In this document: positions 15,949 through 24,155 of the stretch, piece after piece
Numbering within the stretch: the stretch's first letter is position 1
Layout of the letters: every line of letters begins with the position of its first letter
From: Gracilibacillus sp. YIM 98692
GTDB lineage: Bacteria > Bacillota > Bacilli > Bacillales > Amphibacillaceae
DNA: 44,336 nucleotides
Direction: 5' to 3'
Assembly (NCBI RefSeq): GCF_010993965.1
Contig: NZ_WIXM01000032.1
Coordinates: 1-44,336 of the forward strand
Notes under the pieces: model-generated
The model's database searches: none
What the model was told of the DNA's origin: nothing
Seen by the model: only the letters and a program-made list of their open reading frames with translations
Program-made: the position numbers and the translations under genes

Positions 15949-17160
15949 TTATTCATCCTTTTTTTTATTTTTTTCCATTTTATTAAGGAAGCTTTCCGAT
16001 ATAGTACCTGTTCTCCGTATCTTTACATCCGCTTTAACATCAACATTTAGATTTGTAAATTCTTCGTCCCAATTTTGTTCCCAATTCTTCCACTGTTTTG
16101 GTACTTGTCGTTTTAATACTTCTCCAAACCCAAATATGTCACTGTTTAATTCTTTCGCTTTATCGATACTAGCATACATAATATCTTTCATTTTCTTTTC
16201 TACCTTTTTTTCAACATCTGAAATGTTCTTTTTTTTCATGATATCAATGGGACAAAGAACCTCTCCAATATTGACTTCACTTGTTACATGAACAACCATT
16301 TTCGGACTGCCATTTTCTGTTTTACCTTTAAGCTCTGTATTCGTATTAATAACCTCGATGACAATTCTCCCAGGCTTGTCACACGCAACCGAGCCAACTG
16401 TGTTTGATACGTTATTCGTAATATAGTTAAACCCTTTACTTTGTTCTTCATCTAACCATCCGATTAATTGATCGTGACGAAACACGCCGATATGATCAAT
16501 TTTAATCAAAGTAGGTGAGTTTACTCTTTCAACATTATCTAGCGTAGATCCTATTTCTATATCACCTTGAACGTATAAACCATTTAAGACCGCTTGCTTA
16601 CTAGGACTAGTAAGGGAGTCAATTAATTCATCTACATGAACAACTTTCGTTGGAGCCCAGGCATCCTGCGACATTTCCAGACTAGAAAAAACCTTGTTTG
16701 CTGGTACTTTTTCCAATGGCGTTAATATTTTTAACACATCTTCTGCACGCATACCTTTCGCGATGGATAAAGTAAAGTCTGTGCGCATTTCATGATCTCT
16801 AGAAACAAAATCTATCGCTCGACCAATGCCTTCTTCAGCTAATTCTTCTCCAAATATAATGATGCGAAGATGGGATAAATATAATTTTCTTGGTGTCGTT
16901 TGAGTTAACCGTCTAACTGCTTCAAAAATAGTCTTACCAGTAGTAGAGTACGTAGAGACCGATAATCGGTTTGTCATTTGTGCACCAGCAATTTCACCAG
17001 GATTTAACACTTGTGCAGTAACTGTATACTCGTCTCCTTCTTTATCGATCGCTAATCCAGTTGCTAATGCCATTTCTGTCAGTTCATGTGAATCCCAGCA
17101 CCCAGCTGTTATTAAACACATAAAAAAACTAAGCAGAAGAATCATGATTTTTCTTTTCAT
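15949..17160 (-). CDS. germinant receptor C subunit (Ger(x)C lipoprotein)
   Basis: A 403-aa lipoprotein with signal MKRKIMILLLSFFMCLITAG, lipidated Cys21 and the family motif GCWDSHELTEMALATGLAID. It is the Ger(x)C family subunit, anchored in the spore inner membrane with its three-domain body on the outer side. Length and the C-terminal region (VEKKMKDIMYASIDKAKELN, SDIFGFGEVLKRQ) fit the family. Nineteen bases separate it from the A gene upstream, and its stop is three bases from the D gene start. Confidence 0.93.
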   Translation of the reverse strand: MKRKIMILLLSFFMCLITAGCWDSHELTEMALATGLAIDKEGDEYTVTAQVLNPGEIAGAQMTNRLSVSTYSTTGKTIFEAVRRLTQTTPRKLYLSHLRIIIFGEELAEEGIGRAIDFVSRDHEMRTDFTLSIAKGMRAEDVLKILTPLEKVPANKVFSSLEMSQDAWAPTKVVHVDELIDSLTSPSKQAVLNGLYVQGDIEIGSTLDNVERVNSPTLIKIDHIGVFRHDQLIGWLDEEQSKGFNYITNNVSNTVGSVACDKPGRIVIEVINTNTELKGKTENGSPKMVVHVTSEVNIGEVLCPIDIMKKKNISDVEKKVEKKMKDIMYASIDKAKELNSDIFGFGEVLKRQVPKQWKNWEQNWDEEFTNLNVDVKADVKIRRTGTISESFLNKMEKNKKKDE

Positions 17161-17178
17161 CCCAAAAACCTCTTTACT

Positions 17179-18762
17179 TTATTGTCTCGTTGGCTTTGGC
17201 TCTTTTGTATTTGCTCGTATTTTATCTTGTTTATTTAGATATGTCGGTCTCCTACTTTGCATCCATAATGGGAGGCGAATAAGCGCATCTTTTTGATCTT
17301 TTATTCCCATTGGTGCCATCGGGGACAGATATGGAATCCCAAATGAACGAAGACTGGCTAGATGGAGTACCATGATGATTAACCCAAGGATAATTCCGTA
17401 CAACCCAAAGATTGCTGCTAAGATCATAAAACAAAACCGTATCATTCGTACCGAAATCGCTATGTTATAATGAGGTAAAACGAAACTGCTGATAGCTGTT
17501 AAGGATACGACGATAACCATTGCTGGTGATACAATCCCTGCTTCCACTGCTGATTGCCCTAAAATTAACGTTCCAACAATCGAAATAGCTGATCCAACAG
17601 CTCTAGGCATTCGTATTCCTGCCTCTCTCAATATTTCAAAAGTGGCCTCCATCATTAATGCTTCAACTAAAGCAGGAAATGGAACGCCCTCCCGTTGTGC
17701 TGCTATACTAATTAATAGTGGGGTTGGTATCATTTCCTGATGAAATGTCGTTAAGGCAATGTACGCGGATGGAGTAATCATCGCTAAAAAGAATGCAAAA
17801 AAACGAAGCAAACGAAGCAAACTCGAAATATCACTTCGCTGATAATAATCTTCACTTGATTGAAAGAAATCAATAAATAACGCGGGTACTAATAAAACAA
17901 ACGGTGTACCATCAACTAATATCGCCACTCTTCCTTCTAATAGTCCTGCACAAATCGCATCCGGTCGTTCTGTATGATACATCAATGGAAACGGTGTGTA
18001 GGTTTCATCCTGAATCAACTCTTCTATATATCCGCTTTCTAATATGGAATCAATATCAATTTTTTGAAGTCGTTCCTTGACTTCTGAAACAATATCGTCA
18101 CTGGCTACCCCTTTAATATAAGCAACGGCAATATCTGTCTTCGTACGCTTACCAATTTTTTGGGTGTCAAACCATAGATTAGTATCTTTAATCCGTCGTC
18201 TAATTAATGCCGTATTTGTTCGTATCGTTTCTGTGAAGGCATCTTTTGGACCTCTAACGACTTGTTCTGAACTTGGTTCTTGTACTCCCCGATCTTGCCA
18301 CCCTCTAGAACCAACACCAAATCCGTTAGTGAAGCCATCAAGCAACACAATGGTGTCCCCTGATAGTAAGTGATTAAAAATTGCTTTCATCGTAGTGATT
18401 TCCGTTAACTCTGCTCCAGTTAACGAAAATTCTTTAATCCTGTTGTATAAATCCTGTGAATTCGCTATTTGCTGATTTAATTCCGCTTCTCTAACATCAA
18501 TCATTAAGGTTTCTAGCACATAATTATGTACCAAATCTTTATCTGCGAGTCCGTCCGTATACATCACAGCAGCCTTGATCGGATTCTTTTTCCCAAGCTT
18601 AAATTCTCTAATAACAATATCAAAGCTATTTCCTAATTCGGCGTTCACAAATGTTTTGTTTTCTTCAATTGTTTGCTTGATTGGTTGATTATAATCAGAA
18701 GAAATATTTTCAACGATTTTCTTCTTCTTCTTTTTTCTAGTACGTCTTAATATTTTCGCCAT
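17179..18762 (-). CDS. germinant receptor A subunit (GerA/SpoVAF family)
   Basis: A 527-aa protein with a large N-terminal cytoplasmic domain and several C-terminal membrane helices. Family hallmarks include GDTIVLLDGF, RGVQEPSSEQVVRGPKDAFT, NTALIRRRIKD and PFPLMYHTERPDAICAGLLE. The frame extends to 18807, but CGGTGAGGCTGAATGCT precedes ATG 18762 (MAKILRRTRKKKKKKIVENI), which gives the usual start with a basic tail. First gene of the operon A-C-D-B, which forms one nutrient germinant receptor; the germinant cannot be predicted. Confidence 0.93.
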   Translation of the reverse strand: MAKILRRTRKKKKKKIVENISSDYNQPIKQTIEENKTFVNAELGNSFDIVIREFKLGKKNPIKAAVMYTDGLADKDLVHNYVLETLMIDVREAELNQQIANSQDLYNRIKEFSLTGAELTEITTMKAIFNHLLSGDTIVLLDGFTNGFGVGSRGWQDRGVQEPSSEQVVRGPKDAFTETIRTNTALIRRRIKDTNLWFDTQKIGKRTKTDIAVAYIKGVASDDIVSEVKERLQKIDIDSILESGYIEELIQDETYTPFPLMYHTERPDAICAGLLEGRVAILVDGTPFVLLVPALFIDFFQSSEDYYQRSDISSLLRLLRFFAFFLAMITPSAYIALTTFHQEMIPTPLLISIAAQREGVPFPALVEALMMEATFEILREAGIRMPRAVGSAISIVGTLILGQSAVEAGIVSPAMVIVVSLTAISSFVLPHYNIAISVRMIRFCFMILAAIFGLYGIILGLIIMVLHLASLRSFGIPYLSPMAPMGIKDQKDALIRLPLWMQSRRPTYLNKQDKIRANTKEPKPTRQ

Positions 18763-18896
18763 AGCATTCAGCCTCACCGTGAATGAAATAAATATACCAA
18801 AAACCAATGACAGGGAATCGGCAATATTTTTAACTAAAGTTAGTTATTTACAACTTTGGATTTGTTATTCAAGATCCCTGTCACTTCCTGTTTAAA

Positions 18897-19097
18897 CGAT
18901 AAGTGTCATTTTCATTGTATTTCTTATTGATTTGGTATTTATTCAGCTGTTAAGTACCAAGTTTATTAGATCTAGTCTTGATTTTGGCACTTATCACCGT
19001 TATAAGTGTCATTTTGGGTCGTGTGGCTATTCATTTTGGTACTTATCGGTGGTTTAAGTACTATTTTGACAAAGTACTTTTTTATTTTAGTACTTAT
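18897..19097 (+). repeat. repeat A, copy 3
   Basis: Full-length copy, preceded directly by TTTAAA with no C repeat. It begins ACGATAAGTGTCATTTT and ends TTAGTACTTATTCAGG, a diverged right end. It lies between gerA (leftward) and the 3' end of the choline symporter gene. A TCCCTGTCACTT motif at 18874 can pair with TGACAGGGA at 18808. Confidence 0.9.
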
Positions 19098-19127
19098 TCA
19101 GGATCTCTATAAATGAGATATAGTTTT

Positions 19128-19164
19128 TAAAAAAAGTGCCTATCCTAAGAGATAGACACTTTTT
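19128..19164 (-). terminator. terminator of the choline symporter gene
   Basis: On the minus strand a 14-base stem (AAAAAGTGTCTATC / GATAGGCACTTTTT, one G-T pair) with a six-base loop is followed by a T-run, five bases beyond the symporter stop codon. Confidence 0.9.
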
Positions 19165-19168
19165 CATT

Positions 19169-20800
19169 TTATTTATTTTGTTCGATGGGTTGGTTACGGT
19201 CACGCTCATGCGGCATTAGCAGGCGTTTTGGTTTTTGTTTGTTTTTGGTTAATTCGGAAACGATATAGATCATTAAAAATGCTGCAATCGTTGCCGTTGT
19301 ACGGAAGGGGAATAATACTATCCCATCTTCAACCATTGGGTACGGCAAAAATGCAGGTAAACCAAAAGCAGGTTCACCGCCTCCTAAACGCAAGAAAATT
19401 GCTGCAAGGAAACCACTTAGAGCACCATAAAAGTTTGCGTTTTTATAGAATAAAGCCATCGTTAATTGAGGAAACAATATACAATAAACAAGATCTGAAG
19501 CTAAATACCAAAGCGTATAAACACTTTGAACACTTAGTGCAATAATCATTGTTCCCGTACCAATAATGATAATACTACGTTTAATCATTTTCTTCACATC
19601 ATCATTAGTTACGCGTCTTTTTACAAGTGGACGATAAACATTCCAACCCGCCATAGAGGAAGCTGATAAAATAGATGAGTCCATTGATGACATGACAGCT
19701 GCAGCTAATGCTCCTAATCCAAGTGCAGCGACCCATTCAGGAGTTAGATAACGTAAAACATAAGGTAATATCATAGATGGATTCTCAGGCTCCGTTACAC
19801 CGAAGCTTGCCCAGTCTGCACTATATCCAATTGCTCCAATTAATACGGCAGGAATAGCAGCGATAATACAGATGATTCCAGCTGTAATCGATAACCACAT
19901 GGCTGTCTTTTCATTTTTAGCAGATAGAACACGTTGGAAATAAACTTGCCAAGCTATTCCGCCAAAAACTAGTAATAAGGCATAATCCCACCAGTTCCAA
20001 TACCAGTTACCCCAAGCTGGGTCTTTCCAGCCATCTAATGGTGGAATGAGGTTTGCATAGCTTCCAAAATCCGCTTGGTAGGATGACCAGATTGCGCCAA
20101 GATTCCCCACGTTACCTAAGGCGAAAGGTACAACAAGCGCTAAACCAACAATTAAAATAACTAGCTGAATCAAGTCTGTATAGGCAACTGCCCACATACC
20201 TCCCAAAACGGTATAAGCAATGGCTATAACCCCTGATAGAATGATGGATGTTTGAAAATCAATACCTAAAATGGTACCGAATGTTGTTCCGAGAGCGGTC
20301 AGTATCGCTGCACTCCAGAATAGTTCACCTAATAATGCTGGAATATATAAAACTCCGGCTAATTTTTTTCCATAACGTTGTTCAAGTGGGTCAATAATGG
20401 TCATAAACTCATAACGGCGCATTTTTCGCGCATAGAAAATACCACCAATAATCAAGCTTAGCGCATATCCCCACGGGGCTTGTACCCAAGCCAAACCAGC
20501 GCTGTAAGTATATTCAGCGGTACCATTAATATAGCCTCCGCCAGTCCATGTAGCAGCCATCGTAAACATCGCAATTCCTAACGGGAGACTACGCTTCGCT
20601 ACCATCATATCATCTAAAGTATCCGTTTTTTTCGTCGCAACAAACGCACCAATATAGTAAATCAATGCATAGAAGACTAACATGGAAATAAAGCCGCCCC
20701 AATGCATATCGGCGTTTGAAAATTGTAAATAGATGAATAAGCCTGCGAATATGGCTAAAAATCCTAGTACTTTGAAAGAGTTCTTTTGCTTTTCTGTCAC
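19169..20800 (-). CDS. sodium:choline symporter, CHT/SLC5A7-like (SSS family)
   Basis: A 543-aa sodium/solute symporter with about 13 membrane segments. It resembles the high-affinity choline transporter CHT1 (SLC5A7) branch: FTMAATWTGGGYINGTAEYT, APWGYALSLIIGGIFYARKM, then DPLEQRYGKKLAGVLYIPAL and LGELFWSAAILTALGTTFGT. The SSS-typical AAAVMSSMDSSILSASSMAG follows. It is the nearest transporter to gbsR-betB-betA, so choline import for glycine betaine synthesis is the likely role. Most bacilli instead use ABC (OpuB/OpuC) or BCCT choline uptake, so this is unusual. A GAGTGG lies before the ATG. Confidence 0.82.
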   Translation of the reverse strand: MTEKQKNSFKVLGFLAIFAGLFIYLQFSNADMHWGGFISMLVFYALIYYIGAFVATKKTDTLDDMMVAKRSLPLGIAMFTMAATWTGGGYINGTAEYTYSAGLAWVQAPWGYALSLIIGGIFYARKMRRYEFMTIIDPLEQRYGKKLAGVLYIPALLGELFWSAAILTALGTTFGTILGIDFQTSIILSGVIAIAYTVLGGMWAVAYTDLIQLVILIVGLALVVPFALGNVGNLGAIWSSYQADFGSYANLIPPLDGWKDPAWGNWYWNWWDYALLLVFGGIAWQVYFQRVLSAKNEKTAMWLSITAGIICIIAAIPAVLIGAIGYSADWASFGVTEPENPSMILPYVLRYLTPEWVAALGLGALAAAVMSSMDSSILSASSMAGWNVYRPLVKRRVTNDDVKKMIKRSIIIIGTGTMIIALSVQSVYTLWYLASDLVYCILFPQLTMALFYKNANFYGALSGFLAAIFLRLGGGEPAFGLPAFLPYPMVEDGIVLFPFRTTATIAAFLMIYIVSELTKNKQKPKRLLMPHERDRNQPIEQNK

Positions 20801-20929
20801 TCTACCACTCCTATTAGTTTACTGTTTGAAATTTAATTTTTTGACATCATTTGACTCGAACACGTCTCTTTTCACAGAAATAGACTGTGGAATCTGTGAA
20901 CGTGCTTGAACTAGTTTAATAAGTGAATG

Positions 20930-21106
20930 ATCAAGCTACCATCACGAATGACAGTCATATTTATGGGTATGTCTTACCATTACGAATTCCGGCAATCCGT
21001 TTATCTAAAGGACCATCGCTTCACCAATGGATACAATGACAAGATCTTTAGCTTAGTCCATCGTCTGCTTGGCTTGATCATCAGATTGGTTCATTTCATA
21101 ACCTCC
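20930..21106 (-). pseudogene. possible decayed small gene upstream of the choline symporter
   Basis: A strong SD (GAGGAGG) is seven bases before an ATG (about 21098) whose frame reads MNQSDDQAKQTMD and stops, then resumes as AKDLVIVSIGEAMVL. A shifted frame reads GPLDKRIAGIRNGKTYP, and a third MTVIRDGSLIIHLLN. Together they suggest a broken gene of about 60 residues that once preceded the symporter. No family is recognised and the evidence is modest. The remainder of 21107-21533 holds no clear gene, only a GGCTGGGACAGGGG motif at 21358. Confidence 0.3.
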
Positions 21107-21125
21107 TCTGATTTTGTTTATTTTG

Positions 21126-21138
21126 TTAAATATAAATT
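21126..21138. promoter_or_regulatory. 13-bp motif shared with the gbsR-betB intergenic region
   Basis: TTAAATATAAATT occurs here, upstream of the minus-strand unit leading to the choline symporter, and again at 22306-22318 between gbsR and betB. It could be part of a GbsR operator; this is inference. Confidence 0.3.
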
Positions 21139-21533
21139 ATACAAACTTTATATTAACGAATATGAGAAATATGTCAAAAAATATTTTTTTCTGAATAATC
21201 TCTAAGCCTTGGTATAAGGGCGGTTAAAACGAATTTAAAAAATTTTTATAGTTAAGAATAAATTTAACAAACTTAACAGTTAGCTTTTGAAAAGGAGGTA
21301 AAGCGCGCTTGGATTGAAAATAGATAAATAGCAATGGGAAATGGGTTGAAGCTAAACGGCTGGGACAGGGGGAAGAAAACATACTGGGACGGACTTTTTT
21401 ATAAAGAGAAATTAATAAATGGAAAAAGTATGATCGAATAATGGGATATCTATTATCTGTGGGTGGGATAAGTAGATATGTGGGAAGTGCATATGGACAT
21501 GGTGGCTTTCAATTAGAGGAACGATGTTTAACA

Positions 21534-21557
21534 AAGCTCAGACATGAATCTGAGCTT
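21534..21557 (-). terminator. hairpin downstream of gbsR
   Basis: A 9-bp perfect stem (AAGCTCAGA / TCTGAGCTT) with a six-base loop, about 110 bases after the gbsR stop. T-rich sequence follows on either strand, though weakly. Confidence 0.5.
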
Positions 21558-21666
21558 TTCATTCTTGATTAGATATCCCAAATTTGTCTGTATTCATAGG
21601 GGCATGTCTAACTCGCTATCTTCTTACTAATTTCAAGGGATTTTGTAGATCTTGTTTGATCCATGT

Positions 21667-22254
21667 TCATTTGTGATCGTTATCGTTTGGATGCGATTTT
21701 TCAATCGGTAAAAATTCAAAAATCTCACCAGATTCAATGGAATGGGCTAGCCGTTCCAGCCAGTGACAATAACTTCTGTATTCCTCAAGTTGCCGTAAAT
21801 CTTGTTCGGCTCGTTGTTTCAATTCTTCTTCTGCTTCTTCATCTTCCAGTATTTGTTTCAGATTCTCTTTAGCATAATGGATGGCGGAAAGATTTAATTT
21901 GGCTTCCCTTTCCCACTTATCCCCGAAGAACTGGGAAAAATATTGAAAGAAATTTTTCTCGGCTAAAAACAAGTCCTTACGTGAACCTTTTTTCCAGACT
22001 TTCTTAACAATATTGATATCTTGTAATTTTCGAACAGCGGTACTCATGCTCGGCTTGCTCATGCCAAGGTCATCTTTCATATCATCAAGAGTCATCGGAC
22101 TATGCTTAAAATACATGGTTGCGTATAATCTGCCGATTGATGGAGTAACGCCGTAAAGATCCATAGTATCAGCAATCGAGTTAATGACTGCGCGTTCTGC
22201 TTGTTCAAGCAATTCTTCTGCTTTCTCCTGTTTTGCATCTGTTTCTTCTTCCAA
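21667..22254 (-). CDS. gbsR: GbsR-type choline-responsive repressor
   Basis: A 195-aa MarR-like regulator matching GbsR, the choline sensor that represses choline uptake and gbsAB genes in Bacillus subtilis. A winged helix-turn-helix spans about residues 30-100 (SIADTMDLYGVTPSIGRLYA, MTLDDMKDDLGMSKPSMSTA, VRKLQDINIVKKVWKKGSRK). It is followed by FLAEKNFFQYFSQFFGDKW and a long C-terminal coiled coil. It is divergent from betB, and an inverted repeat in the shared intergenic region is a candidate operator. Length and order fit the family. Confidence 0.93.
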   Translation of the reverse strand: MEEETDAKQEKAEELLEQAERAVINSIADTMDLYGVTPSIGRLYATMYFKHSPMTLDDMKDDLGMSKPSMSTAVRKLQDINIVKKVWKKGSRKDLFLAEKNFFQYFSQFFGDKWEREAKLNLSAIHYAKENLKQILEDEEAEEELKQRAEQDLRQLEEYRSYCHWLERLAHSIESGEIFEFLPIEKSHPNDNDHK

Positions 22255-22294
22255 TGAAATCCCTCTTTTCTCATTATGTTTTGCGGAATTTTAA

Positions 22295-22323
22295 AATTCA
22301 ATTGATTAAATATAAATTGAATT
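22295..22323. promoter_or_regulatory. inverted repeat, candidate GbsR operator
   Basis: A perfect 9-bp palindrome, AATTCAATT (22295-22303) and AATTGAATT (22315-22323), centred 55 bases upstream of gbsR. It includes the 13-mer TTAAATATAAATT also found upstream of the symporter unit. Sequence and position are seen; the GbsR link is inferred. Confidence 0.4.
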
Positions 22324-22388
22324 ACTTTAATTATTACTATAACGCATCTGGAGTAATTTTCAAAAACATGTAATTAAAAAAACGTTAG

Positions 22389-22417
22389 TTTACAAAAAAA
22401 ATTCACTGTGATAGTAT
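22389..22417 (+). promoter_or_regulatory. predicted sigma-A promoter of betB
   Basis: TTTACA (-35) and TAGTAT (-10) separated by 17 bp, 60 bases upstream of betB. Confidence 0.45.
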
Positions 22418-22476
22418 TAAAATTGTTAAAAACGTTAAAAAATAATTTAATAAAATAAACGCGAGGAGGAGATTAG

Positions 22477-23943
22477 ATGAAAAAAATGTTCATCAACGGG
22501 GAATGGATGGAGTCCCGTTCCAAGAAAACGAGGGACATCATCAACCCGTACAATCAGGAAACCATTGCAACGGCAGCTGAAGGAAACGAAGAGGATGCGA
22601 AGATGGCAATCGCTGCGGCTCGAGAAGCCTTTGATCATGGGGATTGGAGGCATACACCGGCTAGTGAACGCGGTAAAAAAGTACTCCAAATCGCTGAATT
22701 GATCGAAAGGGATAAGGAAGAACTTACTGAGCTCGAATCACTTGATACTGGTAAAACAATGGTAGAAAGCCGTGAAGATATGGATGATATTGCAGGGGTT
22801 TTTCGCTATTTTGCTGGTTTAGCTGATAAAGACGGCGGAGAAATGATTGAATCACCAATTCCGAATAGCCAAAGCAAAGTAGTTCGTGAACCAGTTGGAG
22901 TATGTGGTCAAATCACACCGTGGAATTATCCACTTTTACAAGCAGCTTGGAAAATTGCTCCCGCGCTTGCGACTGGAAATACCATTGTGATGAAACCAAG
23001 TGAAATTACTCCATTGACCACTATTAAAGTGACAGAATTAATGGAAGAAGTAGGTTTTCCAAATGGCGTAGTCAATCTTGTACTCGGTAAAGGTGATACA
23101 GTTGGTAACGAGCTAGCTGTGAGCCATGATGTCGATCTCATATCTTTTACAGGTGGCATTGTGACAGGTAAGAAGATTATGCAGGCGGCAAGCGGAAACG
23201 TGAAAAAGGTTGCGCTGGAGCTTGGAGGCAAAAATCCGAACATCGTTTTTGCTGATGCTGATTTTGATACAGCACTTGATCAGGCTTTGAATGCCGTTTT
23301 CTTCCATGCTGGTCAAGTTTGTTCTGCAGGGGCTAGATTACTCGTTGAAGATTCCATTCATGACCGTTTTGTCGAAGCACTTGCTGAAAGAGCCAACCGA
23401 ATTAAATTAGGCAATGGATTCGATGAAGAAACTCAATCCGGCCCATTGATTTCGAAAGAGCATCGAGCAAAAGTGGAAAATTACGTAGAAATCGGTAAAA
23501 AAGAAGGAGCTACCGTGTTAGTTGGCGGCTCTCGTCCTGATGATCCCGAACTGCAAAACGGATTCTTCTACTTGCCTACCATTTTGACTGACTGTCGTTC
23601 TGATATGCGGATCGTGCAGGAGGAAGTATTTGGTCCAGTTTTAACGGTTGAACGATTTAAAGGGGAAGAAGAAGCAGTACGTCTTGCTAATGACACCATC
23701 TATGGCCTTGCCGGTGCAGTATGGACGACTGACGTTGATAAGGCGGAACGAGCTGCATCTGCATTGAGGATGGGCACAGTATGGATCAACGACTTTCACC
23801 CATATTTTGCACAGGCTCCATGGGGTGGATATAAACAGTCTGGAATTGGACGTGAGTTAGGCAAACCTGGATTGGAAGAATACACCGAAACGAAACATGT
23901 TTATCGCAATCTTCAGCCAGAGCCGCTGAATTGGTTTAAGTAA
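22477..23943 (+). CDS. betB: betaine aldehyde dehydrogenase
   Basis: A 488-aa NAD(P)-dependent aldehyde dehydrogenase that oxidises betaine aldehyde to glycine betaine, the second step of choline oxidation (called GbsA in B. subtilis, BetB in others). Landmarks: TPWNYP 147-152, cofactor loop SFTGG 223-227, catalytic base Glu248 in LELGGKNP, nucleophile Cys282 in GQVCSAG. Cytoplasmic, normal length. GAGGAGGAG precedes the ATG. Divergent from gbsR and followed after 212 bp by betA, so probably choline-induced through GbsR. A repeat B element lies between betB and betA. Confidence 0.94.
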   Translation: MKKMFINGEWMESRSKKTRDIINPYNQETIATAAEGNEEDAKMAIAAAREAFDHGDWRHTPASERGKKVLQIAELIERDKEELTELESLDTGKTMVESREDMDDIAGVFRYFAGLADKDGGEMIESPIPNSQSKVVREPVGVCGQITPWNYPLLQAAWKIAPALATGNTIVMKPSEITPLTTIKVTELMEEVGFPNGVVNLVLGKGDTVGNELAVSHDVDLISFTGGIVTGKKIMQAASGNVKKVALELGGKNPNIVFADADFDTALDQALNAVFFHAGQVCSAGARLLVEDSIHDRFVEALAERANRIKLGNGFDEETQSGPLISKEHRAKVENYVEIGKKEGATVLVGGSRPDDPELQNGFFYLPTILTDCRSDMRIVQEEVFGPVLTVERFKGEEEAVRLANDTIYGLAGAVWTTDVDKAERAASALRMGTVWINDFHPYFAQAPWGGYKQSGIGRELGKPGLEEYTETKHVYRNLQPEPLNWFK

Positions 23944-24140
23944 ATTTTATATACGAAACTACAAACTATTAATTTGTTTTTCTAACCGTATAGGAATGTA
24001 TAAATTGTCAGCAAGGAAGTTATTACAGCGTAGTGGGCAATTTTAGGAATATAGATAAGCACAACTAGGCTATCGCACTGCGCCTAAAGGCTTGGCTAAG
24101 CCAAGTTTCCTTTATACTTTCATTCCTAGATTCAATATTT
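23944..24140 (+). repeat. repeat B, copy 1 (between betB and betA)
   Basis: An element at about 23985-24129. The left end CCGTATAGGAATGTATAAA and the right end TTTATACTTTCATTCCTA form imperfect terminal inverted repeats. Inside it carries AGCAAGGAAG, GTAGTGGGCAATTTTAGGAA and TATAGATAAG. Near the right end is a CTTGGC-TAA-GCCAAG hairpin plus TTTCCTTTA. No gene lies in 23944-24155. The hairpin with T-rich tail could attenuate read-through from betB to betA. Confidence 0.8.
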
Positions 24141-24155
24141 AAGGAGGTTCGTAAA

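Noticed and set aside
15938-16291. Plus-strand Phe/Ser-rich frame of 117 aa
   Set aside because: Antisense shadow of the germinant receptor C gene; no SD and low-complexity composition.
20927-21205. Plus-strand frame MIKLPSRMTVIFMGMSYHYE...
   Set aside because: No SD; the minus strand of the same segment has a strong SD and coding-like fragments, so the plus frame is a shadow.
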